The notes beneath the pieces are model-generated. The model was given only the letters and a program-made list of their open reading frames with translations. It did no database searches and had not been told where the DNA came from. 64,000 nucleotides of DNA from Zestomonas carbonaria (GTDB lineage Bacteria > Pseudomonadota > Gammaproteobacteria > Pseudomonadales > Pseudomonadaceae): NCBI RefSeq assembly GCF_904061905.1, contig NZ_CAJFCI010000084.1:24781-88780 (forward strand), read 5' to 3'. This document shows positions 35,196 through 44,321 of this stretch, piece after piece (within the stretch, counting starts at the first letter, position 1; the number at the start of each line of letters is the position of its first letter). Position numbers and translations under genes: made by a program.

Positions 35196-37241
35196 ATGGC
35201 GAACTACTCGGTCGAAGACATCCGCACGGTCGCCCTGGTCGGCCAGGGCGACAGCGGCAAGACGAGCCTGGTCGAGGCGCTGCTGCACCGCAGCGGCGCC
35301 ATCGGCAGCATGGGCTCCCTGGAACGTGGCGATACGGTCTGCGACTTCGACCCGCTGGAGCGCGAATACCGCCACTCCCTAACCTCGGCGCTGGCACGCT
35401 GCAATCACGCCGGCGCCGAGATCAACCTGATCGATACCCCCGGTTATCCCGATTTCATCGGCCAGGCCATCGCCGCCCTGGCCGCGGTGGAGACCGCGCT
35501 GGTGGTGGTCAATGCGCAGAGCGGCATCGAGCTGACCACCCGGCGGATGATGGCCATGGCCGGCGAGCGCGGCTTGTGCCGGCTGCTGGTGGTGAACAAG
35601 ATCGACGCCGAGCGGGTCGACCTGCCCGGCGTGCTCGCCGAGCTGCGCGAAGCGTTCGGCAAGGAGGTGCTGCCCATCAACCTGCCGGCCGACAGCGCCA
35701 GCCGGGTGGTGGACTGCTTCTTCGAGCCGGATGGGGACACCGACTTCTCTTCGGTGGCGGAAGCCCACCAAGCCCTGGTCGACCAGGTGGTGGAAGTCGA
35801 CGAAGAGCTCATGGCGCGCTACCTGGAACAGGGCGAGATCAGCCCGGAGGAGCTTCACGAGCCCTTCGAGCGGGCGTTGCGCGAGGGCCACCTGATCCCC
35901 CTGTGCTTCGTCTCCACGCGCACCGGCGCCGGGGTCGGCGAGTTGCTCGATATCCTCGCCCGGCTCGCTCCCAACCCCAGAGAAGGCAACCCGCCGCTGT
36001 TCCTCAAGGGCGAAGGCGCCGAGGCGCGGCCTTTCCGCTCGCGACCCGACCCGCAGGGCCATGTGCTGGCCCATGTGTTCAAGGTGGTGATGGACCCCTT
36101 CGTCGGCAAGCTCGGCATCTTCCGCGTCCACCAGGGCACCCTGCAACGTGACATGCAGTTGTTCGTCGGCGATGGCCGCAAGCCGTTCAAGCTCGGCCAC
36201 CTGCTGCGCCTGCAAGGCAAGCGCCACGAGGAGGTAGCGCAACTGATCCCCGGCGACTTCGGCGCCCTGACCAAGGTCGACGAGGTGGAGTTCGACGTGG
36301 TGCTGCACGACTCCCACGACGAGGACCAGATCCGCCTCAAGCCGCTGGACTTCCCGGAACCGATGCTCGGCCTGGCCATCGAGGCGAAGCGCCGTGGCGA
36401 CGAACAACGCATCGCCGAAGTGCTCGCCCGCCTGCAGGCCGAGGATCCCTGCGTCAAGCTCGACTACCGCCCGGCCACCCAGGAAACCGTGCTGCGCGGC
36501 ATGGGCGAGCTGCACCTGCGCTACCTGCTCGACCGCCTGGCCGGCAACTACAAGCTGGACGTGGAGACCCGCCCTCCCCGCGTGCCCTACCAGGAAACCA
36601 TCACCCGCCCGGCCGAAGGCCACAGCCGGCACAAGAAGCAGACCGGCGGCGCCGGCCAGTTCGGCGAGGTGTTCCTGCGCGTCGAACCGCTGCCGCGCGG
36701 TGCCGGCTTCGAGTTCGTCGACGAGGTCAAGGGCGGCGTGATTCCCTCGCAGTTCATCCCCTCGGTGGAAAAAGGCGTGCGCTCGGTGCTGGAAAGCGGC
36801 CCGCTGGCGGGCTATCCGGTGGTGGACGTCAAGGTCACCGTCTACGACGGCAAGCACCACCCGGTTGACTCCAAGGACATCGCCTTCCAGTCCGCCGGGC
36901 GCAAGGCGATGCTCGATGGCCTGCGCGAAGCCGGCTGCATCGCCCTGGAGCCGATCGTGGCGATCGAGGTCACGGCGCCGGAAGCGAATATCGGCGACAT
37001 CACCACCGACCTGATCGGCCGCCGTGGCCAGGTGCTCGGCACCGAGCCGCTATCCCAGGGCCTGGCGCTGATCCGTGGCCAGGTGCCGCTGGCCGAGCTG
37101 GAAGGCTACGCCGGCCGGCTCAAGTCGATCACCGCCGGCCAGGGCGCCTACGGCATGCTGCTCGACCACTACGACCGAGTGCCGCAGGACGTGCAGCAAC
37201 GCCTGGCGGCAGCGCACAAGGCGGTTCAGGAAGAGGATTGA
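35196..37241 (+). CDS. EF-G-like translational GTPase (non-canonical)
   Basis: A 681-residue protein with the full EF-G domain order: GTP-binding G domain, domain II, III (YRPATQETVLRGMGELHL), IV (GGVIPSQFIPSVEKGV) and V (RRGQVLGTEPL). The G motifs differ from canonical FusA: P-loop GQGDSGKT (16-23) instead of AHVDAGKT, and DTPGYPDF (80-87), in which tyrosine replaces the catalytic histidine of DTPGHVDF. NKID is intact. This is the EF-G-like/EF-G-II paralogue type, not the housekeeping factor; its role is not established. The ATG at 35196 is preferred over the GTG at 35190 because GGAGG ends there. Confidence 0.88.
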   Translation: MANYSVEDIRTVALVGQGDSGKTSLVEALLHRSGAIGSMGSLERGDTVCDFDPLEREYRHSLTSALARCNHAGAEINLIDTPGYPDFIGQAIAALAAVETALVVVNAQSGIELTTRRMMAMAGERGLCRLLVVNKIDAERVDLPGVLAELREAFGKEVLPINLPADSASRVVDCFFEPDGDTDFSSVAEAHQALVDQVVEVDEELMARYLEQGEISPEELHEPFERALREGHLIPLCFVSTRTGAGVGELLDILARLAPNPREGNPPLFLKGEGAEARPFRSRPDPQGHVLAHVFKVVMDPFVGKLGIFRVHQGTLQRDMQLFVGDGRKPFKLGHLLRLQGKRHEEVAQLIPGDFGALTKVDEVEFDVVLHDSHDEDQIRLKPLDFPEPMLGLAIEAKRRGDEQRIAEVLARLQAEDPCVKLDYRPATQETVLRGMGELHLRYLLDRLAGNYKLDVETRPPRVPYQETITRPAEGHSRHKKQTGGAGQFGEVFLRVEPLPRGAGFEFVDEVKGGVIPSQFIPSVEKGVRSVLESGPLAGYPVVDVKVTVYDGKHHPVDSKDIAFQSAGRKAMLDGLREAGCIALEPIVAIEVTAPEANIGDITTDLIGRRGQVLGTEPLSQGLALIRGQVPLAELEGYAGRLKSITAGQGAYGMLLDHYDRVPQDVQQRLAAAHKAVQEED

Positions 37242-37253
37242 CGCAGCTCTCCA

Positions 37254-37331
37254 TAGGGTGGGCTTCAGCCCACCAACCGGGTTCGAACCCTCATTGGTGG
37301 GCTGAAACGGAGCGCCGCCCGGCCCACCCTG
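37254..37331. repeat. Inverted repeat GGGTGGGCTTCAGCCCACCAA
   Basis: TAGGGTGGGCTTCAGCCCAC at the left is matched by TTGGTGGGCTGAA and GGCCCACCCT on the right. It lies between convergent genes (EF-G-like and the ABC permease) and is a further dispersed palindrome type. Confidence 0.75.
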
Positions 37332-37337
37332 CGGTCT

Positions 37338-38132
37338 TTACTGCCGCATCCCACGCCCGCTGACCAGCAGCCGCACGCAGAACAGGTAGAGCAGCACGGT
37401 CGCCACCAGCATGAAGCCGATGGCCACGCCGATGCGGATGTCCGACACGCCGAGGATGCCGTAGCGGAAGGCGTTGACCATGTGCAGGATCGGGTTGGCC
37501 ATCGATACCGTCTGCCAGAACGGCGGCAACAGGCTGATCGAATAGAACACCCCGCCCAGGTAGGTCAGCGGCGTCAGCACGAAGGTCGGGATGATCGAGA
37601 TATCGTCGAAGTTGCGCGCGAACACCGCGTTGATGAAGCCGCCGAGGGAGAAGATGGTCGCGGTGAGCAGCACCACGATCACCGTCACCCCCAGGTGGTG
37701 CACCTGCAACTGGGTGAAGAACAGCGACAACAGGGTGACGATCAGCCCTACCGCCAGCCCGCGCAGCACGCCGCCGATGGTGAAGCCGAGCAGGATGGTG
37801 TGCGCCGACACCGGCGATACCAGCAGTTCCTCGATATTGCGCTGGAACTTGCTGCCGAAGAAGCTCGACACCACGTTGCCATAGGAGTTGGTGATCACCG
37901 ACATCATGATCAGGCCGGGGACGATGTACTCCATGTAGCTGAAGCCGCCCATGTCGCCGATCTGCCGGCCGATCAGGTTACCGAAGATCACGAAGTACAG
38001 GACCATGGTGATCGCCGGCGGCAGCAGGGTCTGCGGCCAGATGCGCAGGAAGCGGCGAACCTCGCGGTAGACGATGGTGCCCAGGGCGATCCAGTTGGCG
38101 CGCAGCTCCGAATTGATCAGCTCCGTGTTCAT
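37338..38132 (-). CDS. ABC-2 type exporter permease (YadH-like)
   Basis: A 264-residue membrane protein with six predicted helices. It contains the ABC-2 signature region (FKRNIEELLVSPVSAHTILLGF-type, here FGSKFQRNIEELLVSPVSA) and NPILHMVNAFRYGILGVSDI near the C-terminus. The layout MNTELINSELRANWIALGTIVYREVRRFLRIWPQTLLPPAITMVLYF is typical of YadH. Overlaps the ATPase gene by 4 bases. Substrate unknown. Confidence 0.9.
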   Translation of the reverse strand: MNTELINSELRANWIALGTIVYREVRRFLRIWPQTLLPPAITMVLYFVIFGNLIGRQIGDMGGFSYMEYIVPGLIMMSVITNSYGNVVSSFFGSKFQRNIEELLVSPVSAHTILLGFTIGGVLRGLAVGLIVTLLSLFFTQLQVHHLGVTVIVVLLTATIFSLGGFINAVFARNFDDISIIPTFVLTPLTYLGGVFYSISLLPPFWQTVSMANPILHMVNAFRYGILGVSDIRIGVAIGFMLVATVLLYLFCVRLLVSGRGMRQ

Positions 38133-39061
38133 ACCGCCACCTTCGACAGGTTCTTCTCGACCAGGGACACGAACAGCTCCTCCAGGCGGTTGGTCTTGTT
38201 GCGCAGGCTGAGCACCTGGATATCGTGCGCCGCCAGTTGCGAGAACAGGCCGTTGAGCCCGAGGGTCTTCTCCACCTGCACCTCCAGGGTGTGGTGGTCG
38301 ACCAGGCGCGTCGGGTAGCCGTTGAGCTGTGGCGCCACCCGCAGGGAATCACGCAGGTCGAGCAGGAAGGTCTCCACGTGGAGCTTCATGAGCAGCTCCT
38401 TCATGCTGGTGTTCTCGACGATCCGCCCGTGGTCGATGATGCCGATGTTGCGGCAGAGCTGCTCGGCCTCTTCCAGGTAGTGGGTGGTGAGGATGATGGT
38501 GATGCCCTGCTTGTTGAGGCTGGTGAGGAACGTCCACATCGAGCGGCGCAGCTCGATGTCCACCCCCGCGGTGGGTTCGTCGAGGATCAGCAGGCGCGGC
38601 TGGTGCACCAGCGCGCGGGCGATCATCAGCCGCCGCTTCATGCCGCCGGACAGCTCGCGGGAAGCCGAGTCGCGCTTCTCCCACAGGCCGAGTTGGGTCA
38701 GGTACTGCTCGGCGCGCTCCTTGGCTAGCCGTGGCGGAATGCCGTAGTAGCCGGCCTGGGTCACGACGATGTCGAAGACCTTCTCGAACTGGTTGAAGTT
38801 GAACTCCTGCGGCACCACGCCCAGGCAGCGCTTGAGCGCATAGGGTTCCTTGTCCAGGTCGTGGCCGAACACGTTGACCGTGCCGCTGGTCTTGTTGACC
38901 AGGGTGGAGAGGATGCCGATGGTGGTCGATTTGCCAGCGCCGTTGGGGCCGAGCAAGGCGAAGAAGTCGCCTTCGGCGACGTCCAGGTCGATGCCGTGCA
39001 GTGCCTGGAAGCCGTTGCCGTAGGTCTTGGTCAACTGCCGGATGGACAGGGCGGAACTCAT
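38129..39061 (-). CDS. ABC exporter ATPase (YadG-like)
   Basis: A 310-residue ABC ATPase. Walker A is GPNGAGKST, the signature is LSGGMKRRLMIARAL, Walker B is LLILDEPTAGVD, and the switch histidine is in ILTTHYLEEAEQL. The C-terminal ~80-residue extension is typical of YadG-like exporters. The start at 39061 (MSSALSIRQLTKTYG) is selected because the ABC fold begins there; GGAGG-like CCTCCC complement is just upstream. First gene of a two-gene operon. Confidence 0.92.
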   Translation of the reverse strand: MSSALSIRQLTKTYGNGFQALHGIDLDVAEGDFFALLGPNGAGKSTTIGILSTLVNKTSGTVNVFGHDLDKEPYALKRCLGVVPQEFNFNQFEKVFDIVVTQAGYYGIPPRLAKERAEQYLTQLGLWEKRDSASRELSGGMKRRLMIARALVHQPRLLILDEPTAGVDIELRRSMWTFLTSLNKQGITIILTTHYLEEAEQLCRNIGIIDHGRIVENTSMKELLMKLHVETFLLDLRDSLRVAPQLNGYPTRLVDHHTLEVQVEKTLGLNGLFSQLAAHDIQVLSLRNKTNRLEELFVSLVEKNLSKVAV

Positions 39062-39242
39062 GGGAGGCAGGTACTCAACGAAAGGAAGTGGCCTAGATAA
39101 GGGTTGAGACGGGTAATTGCAACCGTCTGTTTCAGACGTAAATGATCGCACGGTCGGGCCGCGCGCGCTGGAACGCACCGGTAAGGTCGTGCCTCGCACC
39201 CTACCAGTTACCGCCCGGGAGAAAAGCCCCCGAATACCGATA

Positions 39243-39920
39243 TTAACTATCGATCCGGCTCATGCTTTGGGCCTCGGCCTGCAGGTCGCCGCTCAGCATG
39301 AACGACGACTCGGCCGCGAACAGGTGCGGATAGCAGCGCTCCAGGTGAGCGAAGAACAGCTCCAGGGGCAGGTCGGCGAACTGGCCATGGTCGGCCAGGT
39401 ACTCCATGTAGCGCTCGCCGTTGTCGTTGAACGGGTGGAACACGCTGTCGCTGAGCCCGTCGAACTCCAGTGGCGCCACCCGGAAGGCGCGGCACAGCTC
39501 CCGGTTGAACGCCGGCGTGGCCTTCACCCAGCGATCGCGCAGGTACAGCTCGGTGTAGCCATGCATGGCGAACACCTCGCTGCGCAACAGCTCCAGCAGG
39601 CGCGGGGTGGCCAGATGGTTGCGCACGTCGGCCAGGCCGATGCGCGCGGGAATCCCGCAATGCCGCGCACAGGCGGCCAGCAGCAGCGCCTTGGGCACGC
39701 AATAGGACTCGCCGGCCTCCAGCGCATGGCTGGCCTTCAGGCTGCCCGGCTCGTGGCTGAAGCTGTAGGGGTTGTAGCGAATACCGTCGCGTACCGCGTA
39801 GTACAGGCTGACCGCCTGCTCGAGCGGATCGGCGCTGGAGCCTCGGTGCCGCTCGGCGAACTCGATCACCAGGGGATGGTCACTGTCGACGAAGCGGCCG
39901 GGTTCGAGGTATTCGCGCAT
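39243..39920 (-). CDS. Transglutaminase-like cysteine protease-fold protein
   Basis: A 225-residue transglutaminase-core protein. The catalytic cysteine is in EAGESYCVPKALLLAACARHCGIPARIGLADVRNH, split here by conserved blocks, and the histidine is in FAMHGYTELYLRDRWVKATPAF, the layout of bacterial TGase-core enzymes. The C-terminal third is helical. No signal peptide, so cytoplasmic. The ATG at 39920 has GGAGAC-type sequence upstream. Divergent from the FadE-type gene; the substrate is unknown. Confidence 0.85.
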   Translation of the reverse strand: MREYLEPGRFVDSDHPLVIEFAERHRGSSADPLEQAVSLYYAVRDGIRYNPYSFSHEPGSLKASHALEAGESYCVPKALLLAACARHCGIPARIGLADVRNHLATPRLLELLRSEVFAMHGYTELYLRDRWVKATPAFNRELCRAFRVAPLEFDGLSDSVFHPFNDNGERYMEYLADHGQFADLPLELFFAHLERCYPHLFAAESSFMLSGDLQAEAQSMSRIDS

Positions 39921-40062
39921 GGGAGTCTCCTGTGGCTCAGGGGCCAGTCTAGCGAGGGTGCCCCGGCACCGGTCACGACGTTTCGGCCAAGCTCGCCGTC
40001 CTTGTCGCCATCTGCCCTATGCTGTTGTTGGAACCTGCCTTACCCATCCATGGAGGATTCAC

Positions 40063-42510
40063 ATGCTTGTTGTCTGGTTGTTGGTTCTCGTCCTCGGCGT
40101 GGCCTGGCTGGCCCACCGCCGCTTCGCCGCCCTGCCCGCCCTGGGCGCGGTCGCCGCCTATCTCGTCGCCATGGCCCTGTTCAGCCGCGTCCCTGGCTGG
40201 CTGCAACTGATCTTCTGGGTGCTGCTCCTGGCCGTCGCCGCCCCGCTGCTGCTTCACGACTGGCGCCGCAAACTGATCACCGCGCCGCTGTTCGCCTGGT
40301 TCCAGAAGGTGCTGCCGCCCATGTCGGACACCGAACGCGACGCCATCGAGGCCGGCACCGTGTGGTGGGACGGCGAGCTGTTCAGCGGCCGTCCGGACTG
40401 GAACGTGCTGCTCGGCTATCCGAAGGCGCAACTGAGCGAAGAGGAACAGGCCTTCCTCGACGGCCCCACCGAACAGCTCTGCGCCATGGTTTCCGACTGG
40501 GAGATCGGCCAGCAGTTGGACCTGCCGGAAAAGGCCTGGCAGTTCATCAAGGACAACGGCTTCTTCGCCCTGATCATTCCCAAGGAATACGGCGGCAAGG
40601 GCTTCTCCGCCCATGCCCACTCCCAGGTGGCGATGAAACTGGCCACCCGCAGCGGCGACCTGGCCTCCACGGTGATGGTGCCCAACTCCCTCGGCCCGGC
40701 CGAACTGCTGCTGCACTACGGCACCGAGCAGCAGCGCAACCACTACCTGCCGCGCCTGGCCCGTGGCGAGGACATCCCCTGCTTCGCCCTCACCGGTCCG
40801 CTGGCCGGCTCCGACGCCGGCGCCATGCCGGACACCGGGATCGTCTGCAAGGGCCAGTGGAACGGCGAGGAAGTCATCGGCCTGCGCCTGAACTGGGAGA
40901 AGCGCTACATCACCCTGGGCCCGGTGGCCACCCTGCTCGGCCTGGCCTTCAAGGCCTATGACCCGGACCACCTGCTCGGCGAGGAGGAAGACCTCGGAAT
41001 CAGCCTGGCGCTGATCCCCACCGATACCCCCGGGGTGGAGATCGGCCGGCGCCACCTGCCGCTCGGCGCCGCCTTCATGAACGGCCCGAACCAGGGCAAG
41101 GACGTGTTCGTCCCCCTCGACTACCTGATCGGCGGCCAGGAATACCTCGGCAAGGGCTGGATGATGCTGATGAACTGCCTGTCGGTGGGCCGCGCCATCT
41201 CCCTGCCGGCGGCGGGCACCGGCGCGGCCAAGTACGCCAGCCTGGTGACCGGCCGCTATGCGCGCATCCGCGAGCAGTTCAACGTGCCGCTGACCGCCTT
41301 CGAGGGCGTCCAGGAAGCCCTGGCGCGGATCGGCGGCAACGCCTGGACGATGGATGCCGCACGCATCCTCACCGCCAGCGCGGTCGATCTCGGCGAGAAG
41401 CCCTCGGTGCTCTCGGCGATCCTCAAGTACCACCTCACCGAGCGCGGCCGCGAGTGCATCGGCCACGCCATGGACGTCCACGGCGGCAAGGGCATCGTCC
41501 TCGGGCCCAACAACTACCTGGGCCGCGCCTGGCAGACCGCGCCGATCTCGATCACCGTCGAAGGCGCCAACATCCTCTCGCGCAACCTGATGATCTTCGG
41601 CCAGGGGGCGATCCGCTGCCATCCCTACGTCCTGCGGGAAATGGCCCTGGCCAGCCGCGAGGACCGCGACCAGGCGCTGGTCGAGTTCGACGAGTTGCTG
41701 CTGAAGCATGCCGGCTTCGCGGTCAGCAACGCCGCCAGCAGCCTGCTGCTCGGCCTGAGCCTGGGCCTGGTCGGCGACGTGCCCGGCGACAACCTCAGCC
41801 GCCCCTACTTCCGCGCGCTGAACCGCCTGGCGGCGGCCTTCGCCCTGCTCGCCGACTTCAGCATGCTGCTGCTCGGCGGCGAGCTGAAGCGCCGCGAGCG
41901 GCTGTCGGCGCGCCTCGGCGACGCGCTCAGCCATCTCTACCTGGGCTCCGCCGCGCTCAAGCGCTACCACGACCTGGACAACCCGGAATACCTTCGCCCC
42001 TCGCTGCGCTGGGCCCTGGAGGAAAGCCTGCAGCAGGCCGAGGAGGCGCTGGACGGCCTGCTGCGCAACTTCCCCAGCAAGACGCTCGGCTGCCTGCTGC
42101 GCGTGCTGGTGTTCCCGCTGGGCCGTCGCCATCGCGGACCGTCGGACGAGCTGGACGCCGAAATCGCCGCCCTGCTTGGCCGCGACAACGGCGACCCGGC
42201 CCTGGAATCGCTGCTGGAAGGCTGCCACCGACCGAGCGATCCCCGGGACCCGGTCGGCGCCCTGCAACACGCGGTCGATCTGCTCGGCGCCAGTCTCGAA
42301 GAGCGCCGCAAACTGCAACAGGCGCTCAGGTCCGGCCAGGTCAACCCCGCTCCGGGCCAGTCCGAGATCGACGCCGCGCTGGCTTCTGGAGCGCTGTCGG
42401 CCGAGGAAGCCGACAAACTGCGCGCCGCCGAGGCGGCACGGCGCAAAGTGGTCGACGTCGACGACTTCGCCAAGGAGGAACTGAAGCTGAGCCGCGGCAA
42501 GGTGCGCTGA
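40063..42510 (+). CDS. Acyl-CoA dehydrogenase, FadE type
   Basis: An 815-residue membrane-anchored acyl-CoA dehydrogenase for fatty-acid beta-oxidation. Two hydrophobic segments at residues about 3-20 and 30-65 precede the flavoprotein domain. The core has KDNGFFALIIPKEYGGKGFS, CFALTGPLAGSDAG (FAD binding) and GHAMDVHGGKGIVLGPNNYLGRAW. The ~280-residue C-terminal DUF1974 region is typical of E. coli FadE. The start at 40063 (MLVVWLLVLV) is preferred to the longer reading, because GGAGG precedes it and the membrane anchor begins there. Confidence 0.93.
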   Translation: MLVVWLLVLVLGVAWLAHRRFAALPALGAVAAYLVAMALFSRVPGWLQLIFWVLLLAVAAPLLLHDWRRKLITAPLFAWFQKVLPPMSDTERDAIEAGTVWWDGELFSGRPDWNVLLGYPKAQLSEEEQAFLDGPTEQLCAMVSDWEIGQQLDLPEKAWQFIKDNGFFALIIPKEYGGKGFSAHAHSQVAMKLATRSGDLASTVMVPNSLGPAELLLHYGTEQQRNHYLPRLARGEDIPCFALTGPLAGSDAGAMPDTGIVCKGQWNGEEVIGLRLNWEKRYITLGPVATLLGLAFKAYDPDHLLGEEEDLGISLALIPTDTPGVEIGRRHLPLGAAFMNGPNQGKDVFVPLDYLIGGQEYLGKGWMMLMNCLSVGRAISLPAAGTGAAKYASLVTGRYARIREQFNVPLTAFEGVQEALARIGGNAWTMDAARILTASAVDLGEKPSVLSAILKYHLTERGRECIGHAMDVHGGKGIVLGPNNYLGRAWQTAPISITVEGANILSRNLMIFGQGAIRCHPYVLREMALASREDRDQALVEFDELLLKHAGFAVSNAASSLLLGLSLGLVGDVPGDNLSRPYFRALNRLAAAFALLADFSMLLLGGELKRRERLSARLGDALSHLYLGSAALKRYHDLDNPEYLRPSLRWALEESLQQAEEALDGLLRNFPSKTLGCLLRVLVFPLGRRHRGPSDELDAEIAALLGRDNGDPALESLLEGCHRPSDPRDPVGALQHAVDLLGASLEERRKLQQALRSGQVNPAPGQSEIDAALASGALSAEEADKLRAAEAARRKVVDVDDFAKEELKLSRGKVR

Positions 42511-42578
42511 AAGCGTATCCCGGATGCAATCCCGGGAAAGCCGGCATATCCCGTTCCCGGATTGCATCCGGGCTACCT

Positions 42579-42603
42579 CCCCTCTCCCGTTCATGGGAGA
42601 GGG
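42579..42603. repeat. CCCCTCTCCC/GGGAGAGGG palindrome
   Basis: One diverged copy (CCGTTCATGG centre) of the family seen at 3723 and 30448, accompanied by GGATGCAATCC/GGATTGCATCC sequences at 42522-42568. It lies between the FadE gene and the small conserved gene. Confidence 0.85.
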
Positions 42604-42679
42604 TTGGGGAGAGAGTAATTTCGCGCAGCGCACCGCCGCTTTATACTCCGCCCCCGTTTTCGCTTTCAGGACTACCGCC

Positions 42680-43090
42680 ATGGCCACCAGCTACCTCGAC
42701 CACCACCTCGCCCTGCTCAACCACCTGCGCGGCATTCTGGTTGCCCTGGGTGAAGCCGAGCAGGTGGAGGACGACACCCATGCGCTGTTCCTCGAACGCT
42801 TCGACGAACTGCTCAGCGAACTGCCCGGGGATACGGAAGGCAACCTCTACCTGGGCCAGGACCTGATCAGCCAGATCTTCCACCGCTACCCGCAGATCGC
42901 CCACCTGGTGCCGCGCGACCTCCTGTGGTTCTTCGGCGGCGACTGCCTGCACTTCATGCCCGACGAAGAGATCGAACTGTTCCAGCGCCTCGACGAACGC
43001 CGCTACGAGGCCGAACAGAACGACGAACCGTTCGACTGGAACCAGGAAAAGCAACTGCTGGCCCTGCCACCGGACAGCAGCAAGCATTGA
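42680..43090 (+). CDS. Conserved pseudomonad protein of unknown function
   Basis: A 136-residue acidic, cytoplasmic protein (SYLDHHLALLNHLRGILVALGE..., LFLERFDELLSELPGDTEGNLYLGQDLISQIF, RDLLWFFGGDCLHFMPDEEIELFQRLDERR). I recognise it only as the small conserved gene that follows the FadE gene in P. aeruginosa (PA2816/PA2817 area, from memory). No enzymatic motif is visible. The start at 42680 is chosen because the conserved sequence begins there and earlier codons are repeat DNA. PhaM/PilZ-like features are absent. Confidence 0.75.
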   Translation: MATSYLDHHLALLNHLRGILVALGEAEQVEDDTHALFLERFDELLSELPGDTEGNLYLGQDLISQIFHRYPQIAHLVPRDLLWFFGGDCLHFMPDEEIELFQRLDERRYEAEQNDEPFDWNQEKQLLALPPDSSKH

Positions 43091-43120
43091 TCGGGGCTCC
43101 CTCCGACCCCGTACGGATCG

Positions 43121-43174
43121 CGATGGGTTTCACCCATCCTACGAGACTGGACTCCCGCGCTCGCGGGAGTGACG
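43121..43174. repeat. Two adjacent palindromes of different families
   Basis: CGATGGGTTTCACCCATCC (43121-43143 in full) and ACTCCCGCG/CGCGGGAGT (43151-43174). They mark the left edge of the HPA island, in the 221-base gap between convergent genes that otherwise contains nothing recognisable. Confidence 0.8.
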
Positions 43175-43311
43175 AGGTGAAGGGAAGCCTCACGGTTCAA
43201 CCGTCGCGGGACGGTGCTTGCACCGAAGCGGCCCGAAGGGTGAGCGAAGCGAGTAACCCAGTAGAACACCCATGGCCACGAATTGGCCCGGGCATACCCC
43301 GAACCACCTCT

Positions 43312-44247
43312 TCAACAGACCTGCGCGATCCCCTTCAGCACTTGCCTGAAAGTCTCGATCTGCTGCGCGCTGAAGCGGGAGAAAACCTTCTCCTGCTGCT
43401 CCTCGGCGATGCTCCAGAGCATTTCCGCCTGATCGATACCGGCGGGCGTCAGACCGACGCCTCCCGGCACCTCGACGAGCATCCCCTTGCGCATCAAGGC
43501 CATCAGGGCCTCCTCGATCTCCCTCACCGGCATCGCCACCAGTTGCTGGAGAGCGGCCTGATCCAGGCTGGCGTCCTTCTCGAGGACCATCAGCATCCGC
43601 GCCTCGCTGGTGCGCAGGCCGGTGGCTAGTTGCTTCGGCTGGTAGTCCGCCTGGTAGCTGCGCACCGCCTGGGTCATCAGGTAGTACAGGTTATGGCTGA
43701 GACGCCCCTGGAAGGCGCTGCGGACGCCTCCTTCGCTCTTCCCGACCAGGCGCGGGTGTGGCAGCACCGACGAATAGGCACCCTGGTGATACAGCAGCGG
43801 CGCCCGGCCCAGATCGTCGAAGGCGACCACCTTGCCGATCAGGATCCAGTGGTCGCCGCCATCGATCCGCTGGTGGCTTTCGCACTGGAAGCGCGCCGAG
43901 CAGTCCGCGAACAGCGGAGCGCCGCCGGCCCCCTCCTCGCAGCGAACGCCAGCGAACTTGTCGTCCATCGGCCGGGCGAACTGGTTGGACAGGTCGATCT
44001 GGTCGGCCGACAGGATGTTCACGGCGAAATGGCTCGCCCGTTCGAACACCTCGTAGCTGCTGGAGCGCTTGTCGATGCTCCACAGCACCAGCGGCGGCTC
44101 CAGGGAGACGGAGTTGAAGCTGTTCGCGGTGACGCCGGCCTTCCGGCCTCCGGCGGCAGCGGTCATCACGGTCACTCCGGTGGCGAAATTGCCAAGGGCA
44201 CGGCGGAAGGCGCGCGAGTCGAAGCTCGCTTCGTTCGATATGGTCAT
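43312..44247 (-). CDS. p-Hydroxyphenylacetate 3-hydroxylase, reductase component C1 (flavin reductase/MarR fusion)
   Basis: A 311-residue NADH:FMN reductase supplying reduced flavin to the adjacent oxygenase. Residues 1-165 are the flavin-reductase domain (FRRALGNFATGVTVMTAA, ANSFNSVSLEPPLVLWSID, HFAVNILSADQIDLSNQFA). Residues about 190-311 form a MarR-like winged helix (ATGLRTSEARMLMVLEKDAS, LMALMRKGMLVEVPGGVGLTPAG). This two-domain build is that of Acinetobacter baumannii C1, where the MarR-like tail senses HPA and relieves autoinhibition. The start at 44247 follows GAGGACC; the longer frame is antisense of the next gene. Downstream of the oxygenase gene in the same operon. Confidence 0.9.
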   Translation of the reverse strand: MTISNEASFDSRAFRRALGNFATGVTVMTAAAGGRKAGVTANSFNSVSLEPPLVLWSIDKRSSSYEVFERASHFAVNILSADQIDLSNQFARPMDDKFAGVRCEEGAGGAPLFADCSARFQCESHQRIDGGDHWILIGKVVAFDDLGRAPLLYHQGAYSSVLPHPRLVGKSEGGVRSAFQGRLSHNLYYLMTQAVRSYQADYQPKQLATGLRTSEARMLMVLEKDASLDQAALQQLVAMPVREIEEALMALMRKGMLVEVPGGVGLTPAGIDQAEMLWSIAEEQQEKVFSRFSAQQIETFRQVLKGIAQVC

Positions 44248-44321
44248 GGCGGGTCCTCGGTGCCGGGTGCGTGCCCGGCGGGTCGACTGGGGATGGTGAA
44301 ACGGGAGGGAGGACGGCGTCC

